Shown: positions 23,707 through 36,545, counted from the stretch's first letter. The stretch: DNA of 64,000 nt from Alviniconcha marisindica (GCA_018857735.1 JABMCL010000882.1:800001-864000); one strand, 5' to 3'. A program made the numbers and translations. Notes: generated from the letters alone by a model not told the origin.

Positions 23707-24880
23707 CGGGGGCGAGGTCTTTTTGTGTGAGCGAGGCTCATGCCGCACACGCCCGTTGTGTGCTATGTAATAGCTCCGTGTACGACTCTTTTGTTCTAGA
23801 ACATCGAGCGGGGGAGGTGGGAGGGGTGGGGTGGGGGGGTCTAGGTGTGCGCGCGTAGGCATAATTTCTAGACTGGTTCTGTCATGGGTCACGGAAGTGG
23901 TTTGTTTGATCGTTACATCATAGGGATTATCACCCGTGAGCGTGTGGTTGCGCAATTAGCTTCACCGTGGTGGGGGGGGGGATGATATATACACTGTTAC
24001 ATCGGCGTCACTGGGTAGGTGAAGGACACTTGACGTTTTTGTCTTTGCAGGGCGCCGTGCTTTTGATCACGTAGTAAACTCTCTCCACCCCCCCCCCTCC
24101 CCCACCCCCGAACACTCCCCTGTCTGCCCCCCCTCCCCCCGTCTTTCCATTCTTCTCTCTCCCCCACCTACCTGATATAGCCGCAGTGGTGGACTGGGCG
24201 TAAAACCCCTTCTTTTCCCCCCCACCTGTTTCATGCTCTGCCCCCCCTCTCCCCCCCCTTTTCCGCCCCCTTCCCCGGTTTACCCCTACCTCCCCCCTTC
24301 CCCCGTCTGTCTGCCCCCCCTTTTTTCCCCCCCCCCTTGTCCGTCCCCTCTCCGTGGCCCCCCCCCTTCGTCCCTCTGTCTCTCTCCCCCCCCTCCCCAC
24401 CTCTCCACCCCTCTCCCCCGTCTGCCCCCTTTACCCCCTCTCTCTCCACCCCCGTCCGTCCGTCTATCGTGGTCCCTCCTCTCTCCCTCTCTCACCCCCC
24501 TTTCTCTCGCTCTCTGGTCATGGGAAAAGAGAAAGGGTTAGGATCACCAAAGCCAGACCCCAAGGCTTGTACCCACCGTTTCACGTTGACGCTTGCGCCA
24601 TCTGTTCACTTGTCATTTTTCACGTGATGTATCGGGTGAAGGAGAACCCCTCTCTTTTCGCCTTCCGCATGCCCCCCACCCCCTCCCCCCCTCCCGGTCC
24701 CTTGTCTTCGTTTGGAGATTGGAGATGGGGTGTTATTTATGGTGAGGAATGATGAGGTGAAGTCCTGTTTTGGTAACAAGCGTCGTAAACAGAGAATTTA
24801 GAAACTGCATCACTGTCATCACTATCATCAACGTGTACGCTTCGAGACATAAATGGGTTTTCTGGTTGTGAGTGAAATAA
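23707..24880. other. C-rich low-complexity sequence
   Basis: 24060-24500 is dominated by CCCC and CTCC runs, and the frames on both strands here are low complexity. A family C tail is at 24172-24212. Confidence 0.5.
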
Positions 24881-24885
24881 TGTAT

Positions 24886-24888
<3 letters not shown>

Positions 24889-24944
<56 letters not shown>

Positions 24945-25007
24945 CCCTTCTCCTCCCCCCCCTTCCCCCTTCCTCACTGAGTCGTCCCATTTCCCTTTTC
25001 TCTGTCT

Positions 25008-25046
<39 letters not shown>

Positions 25047-25053
25047 TCTGTCT

Positions 25054-25108
<55 letters not shown>
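24889..25108 (+). repeat. CT and CTGT microsatellites
   Basis: (CT)n at 24889-24945, (CTGT)n at 25013-25044 and (CT)n at 25055-25108. Confidence 0.93.
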
Positions 25109-25112
<4 letters not shown>

Positions 25113-25464
25113 ATATACACACAGACGGAAGAGCTCACAGACGTTAAAAGTTACTACTTAACTAATCGTTGGGAAGAAAACAGGTTGGTGACGTTGTGTG
25201 TTGGAGTTAAATTGTGAGGAAGCTGACATCTCGTTTGTTTCGTGTAAGTGATAGGCTGAGAATTGGGGCCCCGCTGTTTTAACTGATGATGTTCTCATGG
25301 GAACTTTGATGTTCCTTAAACGACTTCTCGTGGCATACATGTGTGCCTGAAACTGGCGTCTTGTTGAAGATTTCGAGTGTCAGACGATAATGAAGATATT
25401 CGGAGCAGATGGCTGGCTTTAGTGCTTAAAGTTGAGGGAGCCAACGGAAGAGGTAACGCCACTG

Positions 25465-25498
25465 TGTGTGTGTCCGTGTGTGTGTGTGATGTGTCCAT

Positions 25499-25541
<43 letters not shown>

Positions 25542-25665
25542 ATCATGTGTGTGTGTGTGTGTGTGATGTGTCCATCATGTGTGTGTGTGTATGATGTGTC
25601 CATCATGTGTGTGTGTGCGTGTCCGTGTGTGTGTGGCCATGTGTGTGTGTGTGTGCGCGTGAAAG
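25465..25665 (+). repeat. (GT)n array punctuated by GATGTGTCCATCAT
   Basis: GT tracts separated by four copies of TGTCCATCATGTG, forming a hybrid micro/minisatellite. Confidence 0.88.
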
Positions 25666-25854
25666 AGAGAGAGAGAAAAAAGTGGGGGGGGGGGATGCGT
25701 GTCTGTTGTGTGAGGTATTAGTAGTTTTACCATTAATTTTCTTCAACTTGCAATGTGAAAGACGATGGCAAATTCGGCGACATTTTTTTAAACATTTTAT
25801 GTTGCTTTTTCAACTCCCAGTGGAACCGTCGTTCGTCTTTATCACTGTCGGCCA

Positions 25855-25965
25855 ACGGTTCAGCGTTGCTTTACGTCCACAGAGACCGTATAAGGGACGG
25901 ACTATTAGGGACGGGGGAGCCCAGGACGGCCACCTCGACTTCACACAGCTCTTGAGCTCCGGGGT
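25855..25965 (-). repeat. Repeat family B fragment
   Basis: Contains TTGCTTTACGTCCACAGAGA and GGACGGCCACCTCGACTTC in reverse orientation. Confidence 0.7.
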
Positions 25966-26149
25966 CGGCCAGCAAGCAACAAGGCTGCCCGCTGTCCACA
26001 TTCCCGACACCTGTCGCTCAGACGGCGTGACATTGCCGTGGGTCACGTATTTCGCAGTGCGGTTCCGGGTTCGTTGGCGGACGGGGAGAGAGGCCCCAAT
26101 CTTTCCTATTGATTTGGCCCCGCGGTGCTTCCCCGCTCAGGATAGCGTC

Positions 26150-26670
26150 TGAGTCGTCAGTGTTCGAGTCCATTGTTGCTTTAGGGGGCCCAGTACGGAT
26201 TAAAGAAACCCGGGGCAGAAAGCCGGGGGGAAAAGCCGGGGGAAAGGGGGCGGGGGGGGGGGAAAAGCCGGGGGGGGGGGCAGAAAGCCGGGCGCCCCCA
26301 TGAGCTGTGTGGTACCGTGTTGTTAGCCCAAAGGACCGGGGGGGCAAGGGACGGCCCCCTGACATTTCAAAATAGTTCGGGAGCGGGAGTCGAGGGGGCC
26401 CCCCCGGGCTGTCCGTTAACGAGCCTTCGGGTTTCCGGACGAAAAATTTGAACCGTGTTCCATTGGTCCAACGCCCCCTAATATGTAAACCATCTGGGGA
26501 AAAGCAACACTTCCAACTTCACACAGCCCGAGTGGGGTAATTGGGGTTGCTTTACGTCCACAAGCCCCAGGACGGGGACCCGGACGGCCCCCTCCATTTG
26601 CACACAGCTCCTGAACCCCCGATTCCATATTTTGCTGCTTAACGTCCACGGAGGAGAGAAGGCCGGGGGG
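26150..26670. repeat. Cluster of damaged family B fragments in G/C-homopolymer-rich sequence
   Basis: Pieces of family B in both orientations (about 26395-26485 plus; 26530-26615 and 26630-26660 minus) lie among GGGG/CCCC/AAAA runs. Sequence quality is suspect. Confidence 0.55.
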
Positions 26671-26939
26671 GGGGGGGGGCAGAAGAGTAAAAACCTTAAA
26701 CGGGCGCCAACCAAAAAACCAAGGCGCGTGGCCCGCCGCCGAACAACAAGTTAAGGCAGTGTCCGCCGGCTTGCCAGGACCACCCACACGAAATGTGCCC
26801 CAAACTGTTGCGAAAGAGCACAAAACAATGTCCGTAGCTCCCCGTTGGGAAACCTCGGGGTCCAGCTCTCTCTCTCTCTTTAAAGTTCTGAGTTCTCTCT
26901 CTCTCTCTCTCCCCCTCTCTCTCTCTCTCTCTTTTCCCT

Positions 26940-27730
26940 TTTTTACCCCAACCACCTCCCGCTCTTGATCTCTTCTGGGCTAGCTTCTTCGTGAGAGTCC
27001 AGCTCACCTCCCTCCTCTTGATCTCGCCTGGACTCTGATGTAATTCGTCAGTGTCAGGGAGTGCAGTTTTTATTTAACTCGTCTGGCGAAACGAACTTGA
27101 TCAGATCGTAAGGAAGCTGATGGATGGACGGGTCAGGACGCGTGCCGCTCTGTGTGGTGATGGAAGAGGTTTAGGGGAAACTGGGGGTTATTGAACCAGG
27201 AAGGCAGACAGGGGAGATGCGGAGTTGTTGGCAGCAGTCCAGGCACGTGAGGCCAGGCTCTGACCTGCCGCAGGTTTAAAAATCATGAATGGGGCAACCG
27301 AAGGCGAAGACTCGACTTGGCCTGAAAACGTGAGAGGTGTGTACACACTCGTGATGTTTCCGTAGCTGTGCGTGCTTCATTTGGTTGTTCTGTCGTTATT
27401 TATGCAAAAGAAGTACGTTTTTTGTTACAACTTTGTTTTGTTGTTGTTATTGTTTTTTGCTTCAAATTTGTGCTCCTGCGGGCGTAGCCATGTTGGTTCG
27501 CTCTTCACCTGTGAAGAGCTCATATAAAACCGAGGATGGTTCGTGACGTATTTGGTACTTTTGCCAAACATGCCGGCCTTGCGTCACGGACACTGACTGG
27601 GCACAACATGGCAGCGGTCACGGCTTTGGCAGCGCTCACACACGCACGCGACTTTCAAACGTCGGTTTCAACAAACAGGAGGGGGGGGGGGGGATCTAAA
27701 AACAACAACAAAAATCAAAAATAAGCAACA
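26940..27730. other. Unassigned unique sequence
   Basis: Mostly non-repetitive. GATCTCTTCTGG and GATCTCGCCTGG form a short duplication near 26970-27030. No gene is supported. Confidence 0.4.
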
Positions 27731-27732
<2 letters not shown>

Positions 27733-27792
<60 letters not shown>

Positions 27793-28142
27793 TGCCGTCT
27801 ATCTTGTATTCCATTCCTGTCGATAGGGTCCGCGATGCTTCTTCAGTTCGGTTCCCAGAGAGAGAGAGAACTCGAACTCCCAAGAAAAGTAGCACTGGGT
27901 CCGTTTGGACCTGTCTAACTGCCAGTACTTGTTATCCTACAAACACAAATAAGCGCGACTGTACTACAAACACGTATTAGCTCGAATAAACAAATAGATT
28001 CATGCACACAGTTCCAACAAATATGCAAAAGCATCGGAGTACATTGCGTTCGTGGACATATACATGTATATTACATTTATACAACACTCATTTTAGGTAA
28101 TGTGACTCAGCTAACAAGTCACACACACACTCACACACACAC

Positions 28143-28220
<78 letters not shown>
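27733..28220. repeat. Two (CA)n arrays
   Basis: (CA)n at 27733-27790 and 28120-28218, separated by about 330 bases of unique AT-richer DNA. Confidence 0.95.
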
Positions 28221-28221
<1 letters not shown>

Positions 28222-29329
28222 GAATCTAAAATTCGATGACCGGATCCTCATTAGCGTGGTGCCCTTAAGTCCCGTATCTGCAGTAACCCTTTCGTGGCGA
28301 GAAGACGTCGCTTTCCGGGAGTCTGTAATCTTTCCTTGTGTACCAAACTGAAATGCTAGTAGGTTAAGGACCATCGTTGACTGTACGCGACTTCAGTTCC
28401 AGCGGAAGAACCCAGACCTCATCGGATTCTGACATTCCAAAGGCCGTAATGATTGGAAATCATTAGTTCAAAGGAGGTGGGTTTTTTTTTTTTTTAGTCT
28501 GGTAGACAAAGTTAATTAGGTTGACATTCGAATTTTGCTCTTGGGGTCTGGCCGACATTGGCTGCTGTTGGTGATTTATGACAGGCAAGCTTCCGAGTGC
28601 CGGAAGTACATACGTGCCGTTGCCGATGTTTCTTTTCTTCTTCTTTTTTCCTTTTCTTTATTCGGTCAGCGTGCCACTGGGGGATTAGAAAATAGTTCTG
28701 ATGACGTAAGGCTGCGGGTACGAAATCAGCATTGGCTGCCGCTGCGCCCACCCCAAAACCATAATTATCTTCCTCCAGAACCTTCGCGTTCGACGTCATG
28801 CGAGACGCGTCACGACCCCGTGGAAGCTTTGCTTCTCGCTGCCTAGCAGTTGTGAAGTAGGCCACTGCAGTGGGTGAGACTGGCGCGGCGTGTTTCGTGC
28901 CGTGTATAACGTATTTACCGTGCGTGCTGTGGACTGGCATAAAACATTGTCGAGCGGAGGGCGCTCTCTTTGACCGCCGAGCGGTGCGTGTGTGGTGTGT
29001 GAATGGACCTTTTGCGGATCAATGAAAGACGGGAAGGGGTCGTGGAAAAACCCACTCGGATGATTGATTTTTCCTACCTAACCCCCCCCCCCCCCCACCC
29101 CCACCCCCCCCCCCCCCCACCCCCCGCCCTTCTCCACTTCGACGTGACTTCCCCCCCCACCCCCACCCCCTCCCTCCCTTCCCACTCTCTGTTGCCCCTA
29201 ACAAGTAAATTGTTTATGTAATAGTCATTGTCTGTTGTCTCTTAGTTGTTATTGTGAGGTGCGTCAACAAGTGTTCCCTGTTATTGTTATAAGTAATTTA
29301 TTAATAGCATGCCTTACTCCTTGTTTTAT

Positions 29330-29330
<1 letters not shown>
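28221..29330. other. Unassigned sequence with C-rich run
   Basis: A 142-codon minus frame at 28512-28940 is not recognised. Long C runs lie at 29083-29125. Confidence 0.4.
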
Positions 29331-29336
<6 letters not shown>

Positions 29337-29361
<25 letters not shown>

Positions 29362-29706
29362 GATTTTTAATATGTGTATGCAAGTATATTTTCCCATGCT
29401 ATTATGATTCGATTCATACTCATACGTTGTATTACTCATAATGATTGTTGCTTCGCATTGATTTATTTTCATGTTCGTATGAGTGTGTACATTTTTGTTA
29501 TTGTTTGAAGGACAGGTTGTCCGACAAGCATTTGTGCCGAGGCCTTTATCTTTGTGTAATAAAGTTCAGTCACTCTGTCAGTTCACTCCCACCCCATCCC
29601 CGCCACTCACACTCTCTGTTGTGTAATACTGGGCATGCCTTAAACCTTACGCAATACATCTCTCTTTCTTTCTCTCTCTCTTAATCCTTGTGTAATAAAG
29701 TTCTGA

Positions 29707-29786
<80 letters not shown>

Positions 29787-29821
29787 GCGCGCGCACGCGT
29801 GTGTGTGTGTGTGTGTGTGTG
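29337..29821. repeat. CT and GT microsatellites following AATAAAGTTCTGAGTT
   Basis: (CT)n at 29337-29361 and 29708-29781, then (GT)n at about 29800-29821. The second CT tract begins directly after AATAAAGTTCTGAGTTC, a motif also seen before other CT tracts. Confidence 0.9.
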
Positions 29822-29831
29822 AACTGCGTCG

Positions 29832-30127
29832 TAAGTAAGTAAACATGGTGCTTAACATTCACAGAAACCGTAAGGCTTATTAGGGACAGGGAGAAGGTGG
29901 GGAAGGGGGTATGGAGGTGGGGGGAATAGGGAGAGAGAAATGATATACCTATCGCTACACTGTCACCACCAGAACGATTCGAGCATTAAGATGGGCAGCG
30001 ATGAGAGCCATTTTAATGTTTGATTAATTGTGAGGCACAAAGTCACAAGACAGTGTCCACAGACCACCACCTTTTTGAAGAGAAAGGAGGGCCGAAGCGG
30101 ATTCGAACCGAGGTCCTTCTGCTTACC
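29832..30127 (-). mobile_element. SINE family A, head-truncated
   Basis: The tail, 3' module, body and B box are present. It stops before the A box, where the sequence switches to unrelated CT-rich DNA. It abuts a GT microsatellite on the left. Confidence 0.85.
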
Positions 30128-30454
30128 TTCTGCTTGCGCAGTACTTATACAGCGTTGACTCTCTCTCTCTCTTTCTCAGTCTCTCTCGCCCTCTCTTCCC
30201 CCGCCCTCCTTCTTATTCACCCTCTCTCATTTCCTCTGCCATCCAGCGTCACACCGCCCTGGAAATTGTAACAGCTTTGACAGTCGCATTGTAACATAAT
30301 CTATTGGAACGCTTGGCTCGTGACAAGGCCTTAAACCGTGTTTCCACCGGAAGCGGTGTTTCGCACATTAAGACCTCTCCTGTTGAACTGCTCGTGTAGG
30401 CGAACAAAAATAGAGCAATAAGTCAGCTTCAGAGAGGGCCCCTCCCCTCTCCTG

Positions 30455-30508
<54 letters not shown>

Positions 30509-30550
30509 TGCGCACGCATACGCACGCACGCACTCACACACACACACACA

Positions 30551-30605
<55 letters not shown>

Positions 30606-30661
30606 ACACACATTTTCACACACACGCACGCACGGACCACACACACACATACACACTACAC

Positions 30662-30706
<45 letters not shown>

Positions 30707-30711
30707 ATTCA

Positions 30712-30784
<73 letters not shown>
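30455..30784. repeat. CA/CT/CA compound microsatellites
   Basis: (CA)n at 30460-30505, (CT)n at 30553-30600 and (CA)n at 30660-30784 with short breaks. Confidence 0.95.
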
Positions 30785-30787
<3 letters not shown>

Positions 30788-31001
30788 CTCTCCTTAGATC
30801 TCTCTTGCGTGTCCCCACCTACCTCAGCTGCTTTGTTCAGCTGGTCCGCTTGCAGAAAATTGAGTTGTACCTGGAGGGAGGGGCGCGCGGGACTTCTGGA
30901 ATGCTTGTGTGTGGGTGTTGCTGTGGGAGATGTCCCGCAGACCGATAAAGGGGGCCAAAAGAAAGGGAGAGGGGGTATATATATTATTCATCGATTCGTG
31001 C

Positions 31002-31002
<1 letters not shown>

Positions 31003-31062
<60 letters not shown>

Positions 31063-31076
31063 CTCCCTCCCTCCTC

Positions 31077-31116
<40 letters not shown>

Positions 31117-31150
31117 TCTCTCTCTCTCCCCTTCCTCCCTCCCTCTCCTC

Positions 31151-31202
<52 letters not shown>

Positions 31203-31317
31203 CTTCTCCCCTCTCTCTCCTTCTCTCTCTCTCCCCTCCCTCCTCTCTCCCCCTCCTTCTCTCTCTCTCTCTCCTTCTCTCTCTCTCTCTCTCTCTCTCT
31301 CCTTCTCTCTTCTCTCT

Positions 31318-31382
<65 letters not shown>

Positions 31383-31970
31383 CCCCCCCTTGCAGGTTTG
31401 CCTCAGGTGACAGAAAGGGGTGGGGCAGGTTTTTTGGTGGGGTGCTGTTTACTGTTGGTCGCGGTGGCTACAAAGCCACACCTGGACTTTATCAGTATCA
31501 GGTTTGGGGACACACACACACACACACACAACACACACACACACACACACACACACAGAGGCAGGACAGACAGACACACACACACAGAGGCAGACAGACA
31601 CAGAGAAGGGCAGACAGAGAAAGACACACACAGAGGCAGACAAAGAGAGAGAAGGGCAGACAGAGAGAGAAAGACACAGAGAGAAGGGCAGACAGAGAGA
31701 GAGAGAAAGACAGACAGAGGCAGACGGAGAGAGAGAAGGGCAGACAGAGAAAGACAGACCCAGAGAGAGGCAGACGCAGAGAGAGAAGGGTAGACAGAGA
31801 GAGAAAGAAGCACAGAGAGGCAGATAGAGAGAAGGGCAGAGAGAGAGAGAGAGAAGGGCAGACAGAGAGAGAGGGAGAGAGAGAAGGGAAGACAGAGAGA
31901 GAAAGACGGACACAGACAGAGAGAGAAGGGCAGACAGAGAAAAAGAAACATAGAGAGGCAGACAGACACA
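31003..31970 (+). repeat. 380-bp (CT)n tract and CA/GACA/GAGA block
   Basis: CT-dominated sequence with CCTT breaks from 31003 to 31390. After about 110 bases comes CA, and then AGGCAGACAGAGAGAG-type repeats to 31970. The 409- and 201-codon frames are repeat translations. Confidence 0.95.
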
Positions 31971-32000
31971 GGGAGAGCAGTCACGCTGTCTTTCACAATG

Positions 32001-32430
32001 GCCAGCATTCAGCTGCAGAAGTCGGGACTAGAAAATGACGGGGTTTGAAGTTTGAGACACCGGACGTGGAGAGCCGTGCTCTGCTAGGAGTGTCAATCAA
32101 GTAAAGCAGAAAGAAAAAAATCACGCTCCGTTGCACTCGGTTGATTTGCTCTTTGTCAATCGGCCGGTAAGCCCCATCCCGTGCTTACGCTACGCTACCA
32201 CTTGTCATCCATCTGCTTCTCGCCGTCGTATCGCCGATATGAAAAATGTGACAGTTTAAAAATAGGTCTAATTATTCAGAGAGTCGGGGCCTGCGCTACA
32301 TGTAGTAAAGGGCCGGGTCTCGTCTTGACCCTGGCGCGTGCGGTGCGCATGGCGTTTGGCCACAGGTGCATGGATTGGAATCAAAATATTTGTGCTTCAG
32401 GGCGGATTTTGTCTGCCGGAATTCCGTCAA

Positions 32431-32490
<60 letters not shown>

Positions 32491-33339
32491 TGCCCTGGGC
32501 AGTGTTTGAATTTAAAACAGGGTTCCACACGCCTTGTCATCTTTCGGACAGTTTTGTTCTGTTTCGGTCGCAGCTTTGTTGACTGCAGTCTTCGGAATGT
32601 TTTCTATTTAAGATAGTACTTGATTGTCCCTAAAAGCAAAATAATTTGCTTCCAAACATACCGTCAATGTAACATGTAAATGAACATAATTGAGATTAAA
32701 CGTATGATAATTCAGCGTAAGACATGTACTGTGATAATTCAACATAAGACATACATAAAAGAAAAAAGAAGAAAAGATTTTATTTAATTTTTTTTAATTT
32801 TTAAGAGCTATAGATGAGCAATGCAACTAACAGAACTTTGAACACCAAGCTAGTTTATAATTAGCGTCATGTGCCTGTGGTTCCCTCGCGCTGAGTGTGC
32901 CGGTAGGCCCAGGTGAACCCCCGGACTGGGTAGAAGGGGTTGGTGGGGGGGTGGGGGGTGGGGGGGGTGGGAGTAGGGCTGGGGTGAAATAAGTGTGATA
33001 GGCTTCTCTGCGTTGTGTGTCAACACAGTCGGCGTACCTTGCGTGTAACGTGGGGCCAGAGAGCAAGCCGCTTCCTTCTCACTCCCACTCCTTCAGTGCC
33101 CGCCCCTGCCATGGGGTTTTCCACACAGGTGTCTGCAGTGGTTTGGTGACACCCACGGCTACCCCCTTAACCCCCCCCCCCCCTTTTTTTATTTTTTTAA
33201 ATTTTATTTTTTATCTTCGCTCCTCGTACAAAGTTTGGTTTATGGGGTGTTTGTTCTCTCGGTCGCATTCCTCGTAGTCGTAGCTAAAAACGATGTCGCT
33301 TATGGAGGTCTCTTTGTTCCGTGGGCTAGTCTCTATGTG
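32001..33339. other. Unassigned sequence with a (TA)n microsatellite
   Basis: (TA)n at about 32435-32488, followed by AT-rich unique DNA and G/C runs near 32945 and 33170. The 133-codon frame at 32181-32582 spans the TA repeat. Confidence 0.45.
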
Positions 33340-33492
33340 TCGTTGGTCCATGACATGACCTTCCGCGTGGAGTCCTAGGACGGCCATGCGGGTGACGCTG
33401 CGCGTGTGGACTGATCACTAGGTGGTCGTTGTTGTTGTTGTTGTTGTTGTTGTTGAAGTGTTGCTTTACGTCCACAGAAACTGTAGACCAGG
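33340..33492. repeat. Tandem-repeat unit, (GTT)n and left part of a split family B copy
   Basis: One unit of the 85-bp repeat seen again at 34062-34300 is followed by (GTT)n at 33427-33455. The left part of a reverse family B copy follows from 33462. Confidence 0.65.
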
Positions 33493-33503
33493 ACGGTCGC
33501 CTC

Positions 33504-33825
33504 TTGTGAGCCGGTTTGGCCTAGCGGTAAGGCGTTAGGCTGGTAAGCGGAAGGACCTCGGTTCGGTACCGCTTCGGCTCTCCTTTCTCTTCAAAAAGGT
33601 TGTGGTTTGTTTGTGGACACTGTCTTGTGACTTTGACCATCACTTCCTGCTGAAACATTAAAATGGCTCTCATCGCTGCCCACCTTAATGTAGACGTCAT
33701 TCTGGTGGTGACAGCGTAGCGATAGGTATATGATCTCCCGCTTCCCCCACCTCCATACCCCCTTCCCTCCCTAATAAGCCCTACGGTTTCTGTGGACGTT
33801 AAGCACCATGTTTACTTACTTACTT
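33504..33825 (+). mobile_element. SINE family A nested in repeat family B
   Basis: A full-length copy with A and B boxes and an (ACTT)n tail. It is flanked by the exact 11-base duplication ACGGTCGCCTC at 33493-33503 and 33826-33836, and it splits a family B copy. Confidence 0.93.
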
Positions 33826-34056
33826 ACGGTCGCCTCGACTTTCACACAGCTCCTGAGCTCTGATCACTACGTAGGTAGGTAGGTAGGTAGGTAGTGTTGC
33901 TTAATGTCCTCAGATGTCAGTTGACATATTAGGGACAAGCTGAGACCAATGCCGAAGCATGGTTCAGTATAGCTTTACGTCCACGGAAACCAGAAGGCTC
34001 GTTAGGACGGACAGCCCAGGACGGCCACCTTGACTCTCACACAGCTCCTGAACTAT
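33826..34056 (-). repeat. Right part of the split family B copy, then a second family B copy
   Basis: 33826-33862 completes the copy interrupted by the SINE. A short (TAGG)n follows, then a longer reverse family B copy from 33893. Confidence 0.75.
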
Positions 34057-34061
34057 GAGTC

Positions 34062-34300
34062 GATCGCTAGGTGTCATTGGTTCATAACATGACCTTCCGC
34101 TTGCAGTCCTAGAACGACCACGTGGGTGACGCTGCACGTGTGGACTGATCGCTAGGTGTCATTGGTTCATGACATGACCTTCCGCTTGGAGTCCTAGAAC
34201 GACCATGTGGGTGATGCTGCACGTGTGGACTGATCGCTAGGTGTCATTGGTTCATGTCATGACCTTCCGCTTGCAGTTTTAGAAGTAGGATGACCACGTA
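34062..34300 (+). repeat. 85-bp tandem repeat, three copies
   Basis: GATCGCTAGGTGTCATTGG starts at 34062, 34147 and 34232. A further unit lies upstream at about 33340-33425, separated by the nested repeat insertions. Confidence 0.88.
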
Positions 34301-34309
34301 CGAGACGCT

Positions 34310-34754
34310 CCACTTGCGTCTTTGAACGGTCTTGTTGTCTCTTTTGGGGTTCGTTGAAAGGAATGGCCATCTGTGTGCAGCCCCCCCCCCCCCTCCCCTC
34401 CCCTCCTCTTTTGATAACTGGTGTTAATTAATTAATACTCTTTGGTTTGTGTTAATTAATACTCTTTGTTTTGTGTTAATTAATACTCTTTGATTTGATA
34501 ATAAGTCTCGCGGTGTTTATGACGCCTCCCCCCTGCCTCCACTCGTGGGCACACAACCCTCGCCCCCCTTCCCCCCCCCCCCCCCCCCGTCCCAAGGCCC
34601 CCCGTTTTATGCCGTGTTTCGCTGGGTTCATACAGTGGAGTACGATGTTCTGTGTTTGTCTTGATTCGTCCACTTACCGAGTGATGATGTCACTTTTTGT
34701 TTCGCCGGTTTGATTCCTCGCTTGATTATAAATTCAAATATTGTATTTCAACCA
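34310..34754. other. Unassigned sequence with GTGTTAATTAATACTCTTTG repeat
   Basis: GTGTTAATTAATACTCTTTG occurs about three times at 34420-34495. A C run lies at 34568-34588. No gene. Confidence 0.5.
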
Positions 34755-35119
<365 letters not shown>

Positions 35120-35124
35120 CCTTT

Positions 35125-35790
35125 CAACCTTGACGACATTGAAGCTAAAGAGCGGGCTCGCCGGCTGTTGTGTTGCTTCATGAATGGATTTGTGAGAGAA
35201 AGATGGGAGGGGGGAGGGTTAAAATCAACATTGCGACACGTGCTAGAATTGGAAGCAGAACTGGTTGCTGATGTCTACTCAGAATATTGACCGACGTTAT
35301 AGAGAGGTTCCTCTGTCCTTCACTGGTGCGTAAAAAGTTAAGTGTGATTGGGTGGATGGGTTGGGGAGGGGAGGGGAGGGGGCGCAGACAATCCTGTAAA
35401 TGAAGGTGGAAAGAGAGAGGGAGAGAGAGAGAGAGAGAGCGGAACTGGGTCGATTCTGGGAAGGTCACGCGCTCCCTGGCTTCCGGCTGAATGACGACCG
35501 GACACCTGAACACCCAACCTACCCTATTTTACCTACCTGCCTGCCTGCCTTACCATACCTGTCAGTGAAGTGCACTGCTGTTTGTTGCAAGTAGACCTGC
35601 CGGTGCTTCGGAGACGCCGGATTACATTTCGTTTGGTCTGGACAGGTGCTAAGCGAGTCGACAGTGTCAGTGATTTCATTTACTGGTGTGTTCATTTGAC
35701 GTTGTCTGCTACTGAACTCATTTTTTTTTTTTTTTTTTTTGGGGGTTCCCCTTTGTTTTTTGCTGGGAAGAAGAGACATGCACAGTCTTT
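35125..35790. other. Unassigned sequence
   Basis: Unique DNA with a short GA tract (about 35415-35438) and a T run near 35720. Nothing recognised. Confidence 0.4.
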
Positions 35791-35794
35791 CGTT

Positions 35795-36095
35795 ACACTT
35801 ACGGGTAGAATACCCGTAAGGAAAGACAGTATGTGCATATTAGTGTTACTTTTTTTCTTCTTCTTCTTTTTCCTTCTTCTTTCTTTCTTTTTATTCTTTT
35901 TTGAATTGTCTCTCTTCTGCTTGGTAATTCTACCCGTAACCAAAGACTGTACACGTGCACGTTAGTGTATCAGTATTACTCTTTTCTCTTTTTTCCCTTT
36001 TTTCTTTCTTTTCTTTTTCTTCTTCTTCTTCTTCTTTTATGAATTCTTTCTCTTCTACTCGGAAATTCTACCCGTAACGAAAGACTGTGTGCATA
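35795..36095 (+). repeat. Interrupted repeat with a palindrome and pyrimidine tracts
   Basis: The motif ATTCTACCCGTAAC(C/G)AAAGAC occurs at about 35925 and 36065, with an ACGGGTAGAATACCCGT palindrome at about 35801. The copies are separated by TTC/TTTC tracts. Confidence 0.7.
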
Positions 36096-36439
36096 GCGGA
36101 AAATAAATTAGGTGTGATGTTGGGGGAGTAAAAACCCTACTTTCTGTGGGAGTAAAAACCCTACTTTCTGTTTTACTCGATACCTGCCGCCCAGGCGCTG
36201 CCTGACTATATTATTACATACGACTGGGAGTGTAGTGTGGTGTGCTGAAAGCATTGAGTCGTTTTCGTTTACTTCCACCGTCGGGAGCCTCGGTGTGCAT
36301 ACAGCGTGGATGGCAGGTATGAGCTGACCTCCGCGAACTTCCTGAACTTTGTCGGCTGAATCGGCTGCATGATTCTTCTTCGCTTTGAAAGCTTGATCTA
36401 ATACAGTCCACTGAAGGTATATGATTTTGTCAGTAATGA

Positions 36440-36495
36440 TTATCTCTCTCTCTCTCTGACTCTGTCTGTTGTCCCGTTTGTCCCTTTCTCTCTCT

Positions 36496-36542
<47 letters not shown>

Positions 36543-36545
36543 CCC
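36440..36545 (+). repeat. CT-rich microsatellite
   Basis: CT tracts with TTCT breaks. A further (CT)n lies at about 36784-36822. Confidence 0.9.

Noticed and set aside
28512..28940. 142-codon minus frame
   Set aside because: Includes a lysine/glutamate run from a TTC tract and shows no domain, start context or splice support.
30809..32038. 409-codon + frame and the 201-codon antisense frame
   Set aside because: Made of SLSLSL and RQTERE runs from CT and CAGA microsatellites.
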